Source of the DNA: Lindgomyces ingoldianus
Taxonomy: Eukaryota > Ascomycota > Dothideomycetes > Pleosporales > Lindgomycetaceae
NCBI RefSeq assembly: GCF_010093535.1
Contig: NW_022985221.1
Location: 236,333-300,332, forward strand
Reading direction: 5' to 3'
DNA length: 64,000 nt
How positions within the stretch are numbered: the stretch's first letter is position 1; each line of letters starts with the position of its first letter. Shown here piece by piece: positions 33,955 to 43,899 of this stretch. Below the pieces are notes generated by a model. The model was not told where the DNA came from. It saw nothing but the letters and a program-made list of their open reading frames with translations, and searched no databases. Both the position numbers and the translations under genes were made by a program.

Positions 33955-36432
33955 ATGTCCCACGGATCCGGCACTAGGCCCGTAATGGGCGGGGCGACAC
34001 AGCCTAGATTTCCACAAACGGCATCTTGGAACATGTTCGAAATTGCCAGAGTTCCATACGAGGCAACTTTGGGTCTCCTCGCAAGATATATGGCCGGAAG
34101 GGTCAATCCTTATACTGGAGCTGTGGTCCAATGCATGTCTTCTCAGTTTTGGCTGTCACGCCACGGCCGTCAGAACATAGAGTCTGCTATTAGTAGCCTT
34201 AATGTCGTCGGCAGCGCCGGAGATGTCTTGGAGTTCGGGTTTGCTATTGAAGATGTTATACGCTCTTTTTCGAAGACAGAGGCTGGAGCAACTGGGTTAG
34301 CTCTGTGTGCCGCACTGAAGGAGTGCTACCATGATGATATCGCCATCGATGTACTTTTGGAGATGGCAAGGCTGTGCAAAGCGAGCCCTGAATTTATGCC
34401 AACGAGTTCCCACTGGAAAGATTGGCTCACTGCTTGTGCTGGAGTGCTAGCCGTCACAGACTTTCCTAGGCGAGCCGAACATCTCATGCAACTTCCGAAC
34501 AGCAACCAACGCCTCGGGGTATATCAACGCTTCGAAGGCCTCCCGAAGGCACTACGCAGTTGTTCAAGCCCCCAATCCATTGCCAAGTGCTTGTTTGCGC
34601 TAGCAAGTATTACGCGCAACGAACTGGAAGCGGTCACATTTGTAGGGGGTGCGGACGCTGGTTGGCTCGCTGCTGTAGCAGAATGGTTCTTCGAATTAAG
34701 GGTTACAATGGAGAAAAGCGATGGGGAGATGTTCTACTGCAATCATACTGACCCCGATAGCGTCCAGGTCAAGATAGTGTTCCAGGATAATGCTGAGCAG
34801 ACATCGACGAGCCTCCAATGCGTCGGGCGGGCGTACATTCTGGAAGATGTGTCCAGGATATTAGACGGGAGCCTAAGCCCAAGTGCTGTGGTGGTCTCAG
34901 GTCGACTGGACTGGAAGGAAGCGCTCACGAGGACTTTCCAGTTAGACTTCGAGGAGCTAATGAATATACCAAATACCTTCGGCGAGCTTCTTGGAAGCGC
35001 ATCAAGAATTTTCAAGGCATTGGCAGAAGGGCATAGTAGCTTCCCGGACCTCATTAAACTGGCTTGCACTGGCTACTCGGACGACTCCTTCGGCCCAGGT
35101 CTGGTGGCTAGCACTCTACAATGGTTCCCAGAGCTCAAGAAACTGAAGAAATACATGCAAGAAGGTGTCCGATATGATCTCAAGAAGGCACGGAAGACGT
35201 ATGAATTCTGTATCAGCAAAATAAGATCGCATTGTGGTTGCCGAACTTGCCAGTCAACTTCCACAGGGTTTGAATTTGCGGACAAGAGGGGGTCTTCTGC
35301 AATCCCGTCCCATAGCGTTAGCGCGGATGGTGATGAAATGCTCACCGATTCTGGTTCGCATCAATCTTTGGAGACTGACCCTGAAGATGACTGGGACCCA
35401 GATCAGTTCTGCCAGGTTATCATAGCAGAGACTATCATTTACCTCTCCAGAGTGCTCGGCTCGGTTTTTTTGGAGAGCGATGCGTTATTACCGGTGCGCA
35501 GCGGCCTTGCACGAGCGTATGGACGCCAACTGAATCAGAGGCGGTCAGCGCATCTGGGTCGAGGCACCATTGAAGCCATTGGCCAGATAGCGTTCTGCTT
35601 GGACTTCGACAACAACTTTTCCATCTCCATGCAAGAGGGCTACGAAGAAGCAGTCGAGATTCGGCTCCACTCAGTACTTGAGATATTTTCTGGTCAACGA
35701 GCATTGTCAAGTAGCATTTCACTGTCTGCAGCTTCCAACAATCGGATCGTTGCCTTCTTAGGAGTCCTACGGGAACCTTCAGTGGACCAAAATGCGGTGG
35801 CCCGCATTCACGTTGTTCCTGGACGAATATACCATGAGAAAAAGAGATATGAAGCCCTTGTAGATCGAGCACTGTTAAAAAGACCCGCCTCGAATTTCGG
35901 TGAAGTGGAACAAATCGCGCGAACTAATCAAAGTTTCTGGCAAACGACACTGCGGGCTCGTGAAAGCTCACACGGACTTGAATGTCTTCTTGACTTCGGA
36001 AGCCAAAAGGACTATGACAATTCTTCGATCCACCAGATCGTGAGCGTTGGCCCTTCACGGCTCGCGGTGGTACTTGCTAGCAGGAGGGGGCTCGTGTCTT
36101 GTAAGTGGGCTCGGGCTGCGTACCGCGGAAAGCCTCCAAGTGGGCCAAGCTGCATAAGCAAAAGAAGTAATTATCTGCTCTCCCCAAACGAAGCGCAGGA
36201 AGCTTGGCAGATGAATCCACATCACGTTGAGATTCAAAATAAAGCTATTTCCATCATTCGTCCCACGACCAATGACACAGCCATCGCAATGATTGCTTCA
36301 GTGGCAAATCTTGATCCAGAGTGTTCGTTATATCTTGTCTCGAGCGAATGTCTCCAATGCTGTGTTGAAACAGCTATACAAGTGGATCGTCCGGAGCGGA
36401 GTAGATTCTGTTTCATATATCTTCCTTGCTAA
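33955..36432 (+). CDS. Large hypothetical protein (825 aa), chromosomal relative of the transposon ORF at 5627
   Basis: Single exon from CACAATATG at 33955. The N-terminus (about residues 30-130) contains SSLNVVGSAGDVLEFGFAIE and TGLALCAALKECYHDDIAID, segments that I recall from uncharacterised fungal proteins. The middle (GWLAAVAEWFFELRVTMEK, then VKIVFQDNAEQ at about 235-285) aligns with the 781-aa transposon product at nearly the same residue numbers, and both end with a Cys-rich tail (here SSECLQCCVETA). A CGCRTCQST cluster near residue 426 could bind metal. No catalytic motif is recognised. A frame shifted by one base continues past the stop (to 36547), so the true 3' end could be slightly different. 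Confidence 0.75.
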   Translation: MSHGSGTRPVMGGATQPRFPQTASWNMFEIARVPYEATLGLLARYMAGRVNPYTGAVVQCMSSQFWLSRHGRQNIESAISSLNVVGSAGDVLEFGFAIEDVIRSFSKTEAGATGLALCAALKECYHDDIAIDVLLEMARLCKASPEFMPTSSHWKDWLTACAGVLAVTDFPRRAEHLMQLPNSNQRLGVYQRFEGLPKALRSCSSPQSIAKCLFALASITRNELEAVTFVGGADAGWLAAVAEWFFELRVTMEKSDGEMFYCNHTDPDSVQVKIVFQDNAEQTSTSLQCVGRAYILEDVSRILDGSLSPSAVVVSGRLDWKEALTRTFQLDFEELMNIPNTFGELLGSASRIFKALAEGHSSFPDLIKLACTGYSDDSFGPGLVASTLQWFPELKKLKKYMQEGVRYDLKKARKTYEFCISKIRSHCGCRTCQSTSTGFEFADKRGSSAIPSHSVSADGDEMLTDSGSHQSLETDPEDDWDPDQFCQVIIAETIIYLSRVLGSVFLESDALLPVRSGLARAYGRQLNQRRSAHLGRGTIEAIGQIAFCLDFDNNFSISMQEGYEEAVEIRLHSVLEIFSGQRALSSSISLSAASNNRIVAFLGVLREPSVDQNAVARIHVVPGRIYHEKKRYEALVDRALLKRPASNFGEVEQIARTNQSFWQTTLRARESSHGLECLLDFGSQKDYDNSSIHQIVSVGPSRLAVVLASRRGLVSCKWARAAYRGKPPSGPSCISKRSNYLLSPNEAQEAWQMNPHHVEIQNKAISIIRPTTNDTAIAMIASVANLDPECSLYLVSSECLQCCVETAIQVDRPERSRFCFIYLPC

Positions 36433-38053
36433 GCTAGCAACATGGCTAGAAGTAAACCCTTCTTTACAGCAATATTTTATAGTAGCAGCGATGATGCGCC
36501 TTCGACGTTCTTGGGTGTTTGATCGGTGCGACACATGGATACGCTAACCTTACGATTCTGATACGTTACATTGATGGTTCATCAGCGATCTCATCGTCGG
36601 AATTGGAATTAGGGAAGATCAAAATTCTGGATTTCTTGAGATGAGGACTACAAATGGGCTCTGGTAATTTTTCTGGACGACTCTTGTATTCTATCAATAT
36701 TGCTCCACTATCATGACTGCAAAATATGCAGACGATGGCATCTTAGACTCAACTCGCTCGAAGCAATTTCCCTTTATTTAGATGGTGGACAACTAGAACT
36801 CCTGGATACGATTTGGTTTATGCTAATGGTAAGACAACTCGATGATTGACATACGCAAGAACTCATCGTCAAAATCGGAGCCAGAATGTGATACGACTAC
36901 CCAGTTCTGAGATTCTTTACATTTCAGGAAACTTCACCGGGTCACATCGGCCTTAAACGTTCAGTATCTGCTAGGTTTGAGCTCCGATTGATGGTGGTGA
37001 GAGTTTCGTTAACTATCCGTAGAGTACAGCCATGTTTAGTCGCAGTATACCTTCGATCGGTGATGAAGGCTCTTCTGTAGATCTTTTGTGCTTCGTGCTC
37101 AAACTTACAAACGTCCTTTTGTCAAATGATGGAAGCTATTATCCGTTTTGTCGACTTATACGACTTTCTCAGGACCGCGAATGCTCTATTTCTAATATTA
37201 TGGTTTGTTTTCCCTATCCGTACCACCGGATCGATAGAATTTAACACTCCTCAATATAGCCTTGAAGCCCAAGCCAATGATGGTTAGCGGATCCATTTCT
37301 AGCATAATGGACCGGAGGAAATAGGACACGATATCATCTCTATGCGTACGAAGAAATTTAAGAATAGCGGAGTGTGGCTAAATTGGGGTCAGTGTTTGGA
37401 ATGGACAGGTGGAGAACCTGAGGCTCCCAGGGCAAAGCGTGAGCGTATAGGAGTCATGTGTCATCCAACTAAATAAGGAAGGTGTAAGAGTGAGAGTAAT
37501 AAAGAACTGTGAATGCTTTACGTGGTGGAAATATGTCGACAGAAAGAGGACACTGAAACTGGTAGAGAAGATTCAACATTTGAAGTCGGATATGCATTAA
37601 AAAAGGAGTTGGGGCTTAAGCAGAATGCTTGAGCGTTGCAGTGGTGTCAAAAAAAAAATCAACATAACAATGGTTCATGCAGTGAAGATGGAAGGAGAAT
37701 AAGGAAATAGGAGAGTGAGGTTAGGACAAGGTAGGGGCTAGGGAAACGCTAGCGAGGTATGTGCGACGCTGACGTTGGGCCTTGGTAGAGTGCCGATTGA
37801 GGAAGGCATGCCGTCCGTGAAAATCGAACATCTACTTAAGATGATACCAGAACGAAATACTCCCGCACAGTGAGGTTCAGACACAAAATGAAAAGAAATA
37901 GAGTCTTCATTCCCCTAGTTGGATTCATGAGGGGTATATCATCAGGTGAAAGGCATTCCTGCGCCTTCTCTCTTACCATCTGAGTTATTTAAGCATAACC
38001 TGAAAATATCCAAGACTCCACTATAGGAATATGAGATGCTAGGATGGAACAAT
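36433..38053. other. Gene-poor interval
   Basis: 1.6 kb. 36560-37000 has short direct similarities (ATCGTCGGAATTGGAATT versus ATCGTCAAAATCGGAGC) that could be old duplications. Nothing else supported. Confidence 0.35.
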
Positions 38054-39532
38054 TCACGTCGTCGCAGGCTTCACACTCTGCGGGTTGTGGAAAATATCCT
38101 TGGGATCAACTGAAGCCTTGATCCGTTGAAGCCTGGGATAGTTATTCCCCCAATACGCCATGCCCGGTTCCGTCAGTGCTGGATCCACGTATCCAGCATA
38201 TGCTCCAAGGTTGTGCCCTGGCAGAGAGTCCTGAATGATCTTGTTGAATCCGTTCAAGAAGTCTCTAATATTCGGCGTCACGCGGCCAACTAGGTTAACC
38301 GCGTACGACTGTGAGTAGAAGAGAGAATCTCGATGTCCATACGCCGTTGCGTCAGACGCGACATCCTCAGTGGCACCGCCTTCCAGGTCCCAAATGACGA
38401 ACCACACCAGTGTGCCTTTGTCTGTCTTGTCGACGTAATTGAACAGTTGGTCGATAGCGGACTCCGGAATGAGGTCGTTCTTTGTATACGCCAAAGACTT
38501 GGAGTAGAAGTTGCTGGAAATACCTCCACCAATCTGCAGTGCGACATCCTCCGCCCAGTGGCTGACCACGCCAAGCCAATCCTTTAGGATAATCACCGAC
38601 TCGTCTTTCGCCGGCAGTCTGCTCGAAATGTTGAGACTATCGTACTCTGCCTTGGGCCCAAAGTACGTTCCAGTAATGATAACGCCCAATTCAGACAAGA
38701 TGAACTGGCTGGCAAACTTCCGGGAGAGGTTTGGATCTGAAATAAGAGCTTGCCATTTCTTGAACGCACTGGCCTTCGCAACGGCATTTCCGGCTTGAAT
38801 ACTATACGAGTAGAGGACGGATTCGCCGGGCTCCGCCTGTGTCCGGACTTTGAACTCGGTAATGATGCCAAAACTCGCCCCCGCCCCTTTCAAGGCCCAG
38901 AAGACGTCGGAATTCTCCCTCTCAGATGCGCGCACCACAGTTGAATTTGCCAGTACAACCTGGACTTCCTGGACGTGATCCAAAGCCGAACCCCACATGC
39001 GAGAAGTTGGTCCCAGACCGCCAATGGTTGCGTGTCCACCAATGCCAACTTGTGGACAGGTTCCGTGTGCCATTGCACGACCACCATTATCGTGAAGTCG
39101 CTTGGTCACATCCCCGAGTAACGTTCCCCCACCAATCGTCGCCTGCCAAGTTGACTTGTCCATGGAGAATTGCTGGAAATTCTTGAGGTCGACGACGATG
39201 GCTTGGTCTTGGCCGCCAATACCTAGGGGTTGTATAAGCAAGTGCATAAGAGGAAGCAAAGCCTTTCACGTACCATAATTCGCGTATGAATGACCTCCAC
39301 AGCGGGCCTGGACTTTGAGGTTATTGTCCGCAGCACACTTGACAATCGCAGCGACATGGTCGACCGTCATTGGGTAAGTCACCGCAGCAGGCGTTATTGG
39401 GATATCGAGATTATAGGGCTTGACATGACTGAGCTGGTAGAAAGGGGTCTCTTTGTAGGCTAAAAGCGCAGTATTCCCTCCTACTGCACTTGTTAAGCAT
39501 TTCTGCACAGCTGTACTGGAAGTGTTGCCCAT
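38054..39532 (-). CDS. FAD-linked oxidase, berberine bridge / glucooligosaccharide oxidase type (signal peptide cut off by a stop)
   Basis: Two exons (39532-39274, 39222-38054; 51-nt intron) join to 475 aa from ATG 39532. The PP-loop FAD domain is clear. His81 in ARCGGHSYANYG and Cys142 in HGTCPQVGIGGHATIGGLG are the two residues that carry bicovalent FAD in this family. The C-terminal BBE segment includes AYAGYVDPALTEPGMAYWGN, then YPRLQRIKASVDPKDIFHNPQSV. Directly upstream, in the same frame, 39643-39545 encodes a signal-peptide-like MVFTVLSVALSVALYTLTFS followed by a TAG (39544-39542) only four codons before this ATG. The ancestral protein was probably secreted and a CAG to TAG change split it. 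As it stands the enzyme would start inside and lack secretion, unless the stop is bypassed. Confidence 0.85.
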
Positions 39533-39541
39533 TTCGAGGAC

Positions 39542-39643
39542 CTACAGGGACGACGGGAAAGGTTGGGAAAAAGTGAGTGTGTAGAGAGCGACCGAAAGAG
39601 CGACAGAAAGAACAGTGAACACCATGGTGGAGAAGGAAATCAT
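39542..39643 (-). pseudogene. Detached signal-peptide ORF of the BBE-type oxidase, ended by in-frame TAG
   Basis: 33 codons beginning MISFSTMVFTVLSVALSVAL and ending PFPSSL then TAG. The frame is continuous with the downstream oxidase, with VLE between the stop and its ATG. The hydrophobic core and the polar region following it fit a secretory signal. A GT-AG intron removing the TAG is not available without losing the frame. Confidence 0.7.
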
Positions 39644-40728
39644 TCATCTTGTACATAAACTAGATACCATGGTACGTGTGGCGAGATCCTACGGACGAGC
39701 CGATGCAATCAGGGGAGGGATATCATACGAGTAAACACGTCGGAGTGCGCTGCCAATGAGGGATGCTACGACGCACCCCAGGGCGAAAAGGTGAAGGACA
39801 AGCGCACAAACATGGCGAGGGGGAAGCTGGGGAAGGGATACGAATGCGGCAAAGACCTCGCAGAGCGGTGCTTGGCGAGGGTGGGAAGCGCTTCAACGCT
39901 TCACGCGACTCGAGGGCAGGGGCTCGAGCTTAGGATTTGCCTCTGAATGGTCCACTTTAAGTGACTTCATCAAATTAAATTGCGGGTGCGATCCTATCCC
40001 TGCGCAATCATTGAATGGTGTGGCGCACGCTCTGCCTCTTAAACAAGCTTGTGACACAACATGGCATTCACGATGTTTTGAAGGAAGATGAGAATGGTGA
40101 GCGAACCCAGCCAAATGTCTCGCTAAGCTGTTGCATCAGCCAGCCCATCGGCTCTCCGCAGCCTGCAATCGTGTGTTCAAGACGCCGACTTCGTTTTATT
40201 CAGTGTAGTCTCTTTGTGCGAAGCAGACATTGGATGATGCTTCACACTACTAGTTAGAGTGCTATTAGTAGAAGCATATGTGCATCACAAATAATCCCCC
40301 CCGGGGCATGGGCAACTCCACGCGCACTGGCAAAGGCGCAGATGGTCTTGTGGAGCACGAAACTTTTCTGAAAAGGGGACCCTGTCATTGAAAGGCTATA
40401 ATATACTGATCTTTAACTATTTTGATCTTCAGGTCATACTGAATGTGCAATGACGAACCACAGGATCAGAAGTAAGATGTAGGAAAGTATCGCGAGACCA
40501 TCCGATCTAATTTCTTCATCACCACACTCCAACGGGGTGGAACTTCAGATACGAGCCTTGCCCTTCATCGCTTAGACTTTGACTCTATATCCAAAGCAAA
40601 GCGTTTCCACAGTCCTCACCGCATCTGCGCTCACATCCTAAACACATACCAAATGCCAGATTAAGGTGCATATCGCAGGTGTCCTCTCCACACTCGACCA
40701 CCCAAGGCCAATATTCCAACATCTCAAA
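39644..40728. other. Intergenic region
   Basis: About 1.1 kb with no recognisable gene; a CCCCCCCGGGG run occurs at 40297-40307. Confidence 0.4.
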
Positions 40729-40977
40729 ATGGTTTGCATATCCTCGAAATCATTCGACTTAATCACATTCCGTCCCTCACCTCAACCTGCCTTCAAAGAA
40801 GGCATGGGCCATCCTGCATTCGAATACGACGTAGCAGAGCAATACAAACGGCAGAAGCGAAGAAGAACAAGAAGAAGTTGGGCGATTTCGGGAGCAGCAG
40901 CAGCGAGTAGTAGTAGTGGTGGTGGAGGTAGTGTTTTGATGGGTGAAGGAGGGGATTGGCTGAGAAATATGGAGTAA
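40729..40977 (+). CDS. Small basic protein with HPAFEY core (82 aa)
   Basis: An ATG at 40729 opens an 82-codon frame: QPAFKEGMGHPAFEYDVAEQ, then YKRQKRRRTRRS, then a Ser/Gly-rich tail ending GEGGDWLRNME. The core QPAFxxGxxHPAFEYxxAE recurs in the small gene at 46821 (QPAYVNGRNPAFEYHAAEELL). A 5' exon may be missing, because the region before the core in the other copy (YNSQYDP...) has no counterpart here. The Lys/Arg cluster could direct nuclear entry or nucleic-acid binding. Function unknown. Confidence 0.5.
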   Translation: MVCISSKSFDLITFRPSPQPAFKEGMGHPAFEYDVAEQYKRQKRRRTRRSWAISGAAAASSSSGGGGSVLMGEGGDWLRNME

Positions 40978-41664
40978 AATTAGTGCTACCGAACTTCCAG
41001 CTCCGGTTTAGCGGTCCCTTTCCGGTTTAGCGCTGGCGTTCTGATCGCTCCGTCATTTTATCCGGCCTCGTTTCTATTGTCATCTTCGAAAAAGCCGCCT
41101 CTTGCCTTTGTGGTCCTCATTCCTTCTCCCTTCTCCTCCAATTTTCCTTTCCACACCTTGCTTTCTCACCACTTCTCCTCCTTTCCTTCCTAACTATGTA
41201 CAGGAAAGAGCAAGTTGAACTACTACCCTACAAAAATAGGGGGATCTGAATCTGAAGGATGCAGGTGTGAGAGAGCACTAACAGAAACAGTACGACATTT
41301 CTTGTTACGTGCTCCAAGTGGAGTGACCGTGGTTTCGGTGTCTACGCATATAGGTGATTGCTACTCTGTGCTCAGTTAACAGCACACCAAAGCTATATAA
41401 GCAAGAGTTAGGTCTATGGTAACCTTAAAGGTTGTCGGTGTATTATAGCGAATTAGGTGACACGCCACCAGTAATGACGTGAGCTGAGAGAGCAGGAATT
41501 CAACAGGTACTTCCAACCAACTTCACAGCCTAACTACAACGTAAGTCCTTTTTCCGACCCACCGGTTACTATACATTGCTGATTAGCAGCGTGCACAGGT
41601 CGGGGATCGGGAGATCAACTAAACCGGATGAGTTGGAAATTGTTGCGGTGTCACTGCGTTTTAG
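40978..41664. other. Spacer downstream of the histidine kinase gene
   Basis: About 690 bp, AT-rich and fungal-like in composition (for example 24 G/C in 41401-41460), in contrast with the GC-rich kinase gene that begins at 41665. No gene seen. Confidence 0.45.
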
Positions 41665-43899
41665 TCACCCCGCCGTCTCACGTGAAGTGGTGTCAAGCCG
41701 CTCGGCGAGCGTCTCGACGGAACGCCCCAGCGTGCCAGGCTCACTGTGCTGGACCGCCTCGGTCGCCTCGGCAACCGTTATAGCGCGAACAGCCGATACA
41801 TCGCCTATCATGGAAAGCTGATTGACCGCGTTTTGGACGAAGCTGCCGAACGATTTCTTCACCTCATCTTCGTCGATTGCATCAGGTAGTGTGCGGACAC
41901 GCTCCCTATCGAAGGCCGCCTTGCCCGTGATAGCTTGCTCGATCCGGTCGAGGCTCGTACGCAGCTGTATGAGGTCGATCGGTTTAGTAAGCACCTCCTC
42001 GACGCCAGCCTCGATGTAGCGCTTGTGGTGGTCGAGTATGGCGTCAGCGGTTAATGCGATTACCGGGATCCTAGAAGCGTCGCCGTCAAGTTGGCGGATG
42101 CGGCGCGTGCACTCGGCACCGTCGATGATGGGCATATGCATATCTATCAGCACTAGGTCGTAACTACCATGTTTGACCGCTTGCAACGCCGTGTAGCCGT
42201 CGCCGACGCAAACAGCCCGGTGCCCCATCCGCTCAAGCATCTTACCGACGAGCGCTTGAATGATCTCGTTGTCTTCGGCGACTAGGATTTTGAGCGGGTG
42301 CAGCGTGCGTGCGAGCGGATCGCACTTAAGTTGATAGCAGCGCTTGAGCACGGTAGCATCGCCTTTGCGCAGCGGCAGGGTGAACCAGAAAGTGGAGCCG
42401 GCGCCCACTGTGCTTTGCACGCCGATCTCACCGCCCATCGCCACGACGAGACGGCGGCAGATGGCCAACCCCAGTCCTGTTCCGCCGAATTTGCGCGTTA
42501 TGGACTGATCGGCTTGGACAAACGGCTCAAAGAGCTTCTTTCGCGCCATCTCCTCGATGCCGACGCCTGTGTCGCGAACGAAAAACCGCCAGTGCTCGCT
42601 GTCGTCGTGCTCTGGTGCACAAACCCCGACCTCGATCTCACCGGTCTTAGTGAACTTGATGGCGTTTTCCACTAGGTTGACGATTATTTGACGCAAGCGT
42701 GTTGGGTCACCCCGAACGATGAATGGCGCCGCCGAGGAGTCGGGGCCGATGTAATTAAGCCGTAAACCTTTGTCGAGGGCGACCTTGATAAACGGTTGAA
42801 TGACCATGTCAACCTTGGAGGTCAGCTCGAAATCGATGTTTTCGATGCTGAGGTGGCCGGCCTCGATCTTGGTGAAGTCAAGAATGTCGCTGATGACAGT
42901 GAGGAGGCTGTTGGACGAACACTGTATGGCGTTCATCAGCGTCTCACGCTCCTCGGTCGAGTGGCCGCTGCGTAACAGCTCGATCATGCCCAAGATACCA
43001 GTGAGTGGAGTGCGGAGCTCGTGGCTCATCATCGCCAGGAAGTCGTTCTTGGCGCGGCTTGCGGCCTCAGCCCCGGCTACGTCGACCTGCGCCTGCAGCC
43101 GTTCGTTGCGTTGCCTCTCGGTGGTGTCGATGATTGAGGCGATGACGAAACGGCCTTCCTCGGTCTCCAGCGGACTAAGCCCGATCTCGACGGGAAGCTC
43201 TGTCCCGTCTAGGCGGCGCGCATACAGATTGCGCCCGGTCCCCATCGGTCGGGTAACCCGATGCACGGAAAAGCCATGCCGGAAGTTGGGATGCTGGGCA
43301 CGGAAACGTTCGGGGATCAATGTCTCGATGCGCTCGCCGATCAGCCGGCTGGGCATTGCGCCGAAGAGCTTGTCCGAAGTCGCGTTGGCTAGCCGGACGA
43401 TGCCCTCGCAATCAACAATGACCATTGCCATTGGCGTCGCATCGATGACGAGCCGGAGGTGCTGTTCGCCCTGCTTGCGCTTGGTGATGTCGATGACCGA
43501 TGCGATGACCATGCGCTCTTCATTTATCACCATCGGATTGAGCCCGATCTCGATGGGGAACTCGGTGCCGTCAGCACGCAGGCCGTAGAGCTCGCGTCCG
43601 GCGCCCATCGGGCGGACGTCGGGGTGTGTGAAGAAGTCTTCGCAGTAGCCCCGGTGACGGACGCGGAAGCGCGAGGGGATCAGCATCTCGACCGATTTTC
43701 CCAACAGGTCTTCTCGCCTATGGCCGAATAGATGCTCAGTTTGTGCATTGACAAGGGTGATCGACCCCAACTTGTCGATTAAAAGCATCGCGCTGGGCGA
43801 CGCCTCGACAATCAGTCTCAACAGCTCCTCAGATTGACTGTCTTGCTTTTCTGGTTGGCTGGTCGCAGTCCTCGCGTTTCCTCTTGCACCTCTGCGCAT
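41665..43899 (-). CDS. Bacterial-type hybrid sensor histidine kinase (PAS-PAS-HisKA-HATPase-REC), likely horizontally acquired
   Basis: A single intronless frame of 744 aa. Two PAS domains (about 23-140 and 147-262) are clear tandem duplicates: both carry the pattern RPMG(A/T)GR(E/N)LY(G/A) and DGTE(F/L)P(I/V)EIGL. The HisKA phospho-acceptor is His293 in [14 protein letters not shown]. ATPase N-box Asn412, DTGVGI (from Asp443), F-box and GGTGLGLAI are intact. The receiver domain has Asp543, phospho-acceptor Asp586 (LIDMHMP), Thr617 and Lys639. After it, residues about 665-740 look like a degenerate Hpt (QHSEPGTLG at His718). No membrane segment, so cytosolic. The style is that of alphaproteobacterial kinases rather than fungal HHK classes. 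Hand count gives 43 G/C in 41701-41760, far above the flanks. All catalytic residues are retained, suggesting function. Confidence 0.93.
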   Translation of the reverse strand: MRRGARGNARTATSQPEKQDSQSEELLRLIVEASPSAMLLIDKLGSITLVNAQTEHLFGHRREDLLGKSVEMLIPSRFRVRHRGYCEDFFTHPDVRPMGAGRELYGLRADGTEFPIEIGLNPMVINEERMVIASVIDITKRKQGEQHLRLVIDATPMAMVIVDCEGIVRLANATSDKLFGAMPSRLIGERIETLIPERFRAQHPNFRHGFSVHRVTRPMGTGRNLYARRLDGTELPVEIGLSPLETEEGRFVIASIIDTTERQRNERLQAQVDVAGAEAASRAKNDFLAMMSHELRTPLTGILGMIELLRSGHSTEERETLMNAIQCSSNSLLTVISDILDFTKIEAGHLSIENIDFELTSKVDMVIQPFIKVALDKGLRLNYIGPDSSAAPFIVRGDPTRLRQIIVNLVENAIKFTKTGEIEVGVCAPEHDDSEHWRFFVRDTGVGIEEMARKKLFEPFVQADQSITRKFGGTGLGLAICRRLVVAMGGEIGVQSTVGAGSTFWFTLPLRKGDATVLKRCYQLKCDPLARTLHPLKILVAEDNEIIQALVGKMLERMGHRAVCVGDGYTALQAVKHGSYDLVLIDMHMPIIDGAECTRRIRQLDGDASRIPVIALTADAILDHHKRYIEAGVEEVLTKPIDLIQLRTSLDRIEQAITGKAAFDRERVRTLPDAIDEDEVKKSFGSFVQNAVNQLSMIGDVSAVRAITVAEATEAVQHSEPGTLGRSVETLAERLDTTSRETAG

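Noticed and set aside
36328..36534. TetR-like short protein on the minus strand
   Set aside because: It is antisense to the 3' part of the 825-aa gene; the resemblance is superficial.
31549..39643. Secondary-metabolite gene cluster (TrxR-like plus BBE oxidase)
   Set aside because: No PKS, NRPS, terpene synthase or cluster regulator in the window; the two genes are 5 kb apart with an unrelated gene between.
41665..43899. Bacterial contamination or assembly chimera explaining the histidine kinase
   Set aside because: No other bacterial genes adjoin it and both flanks are fungal-like within tens of bases. It is not strictly excluded without reads, so it is kept as a refutation test rather than the main reading.
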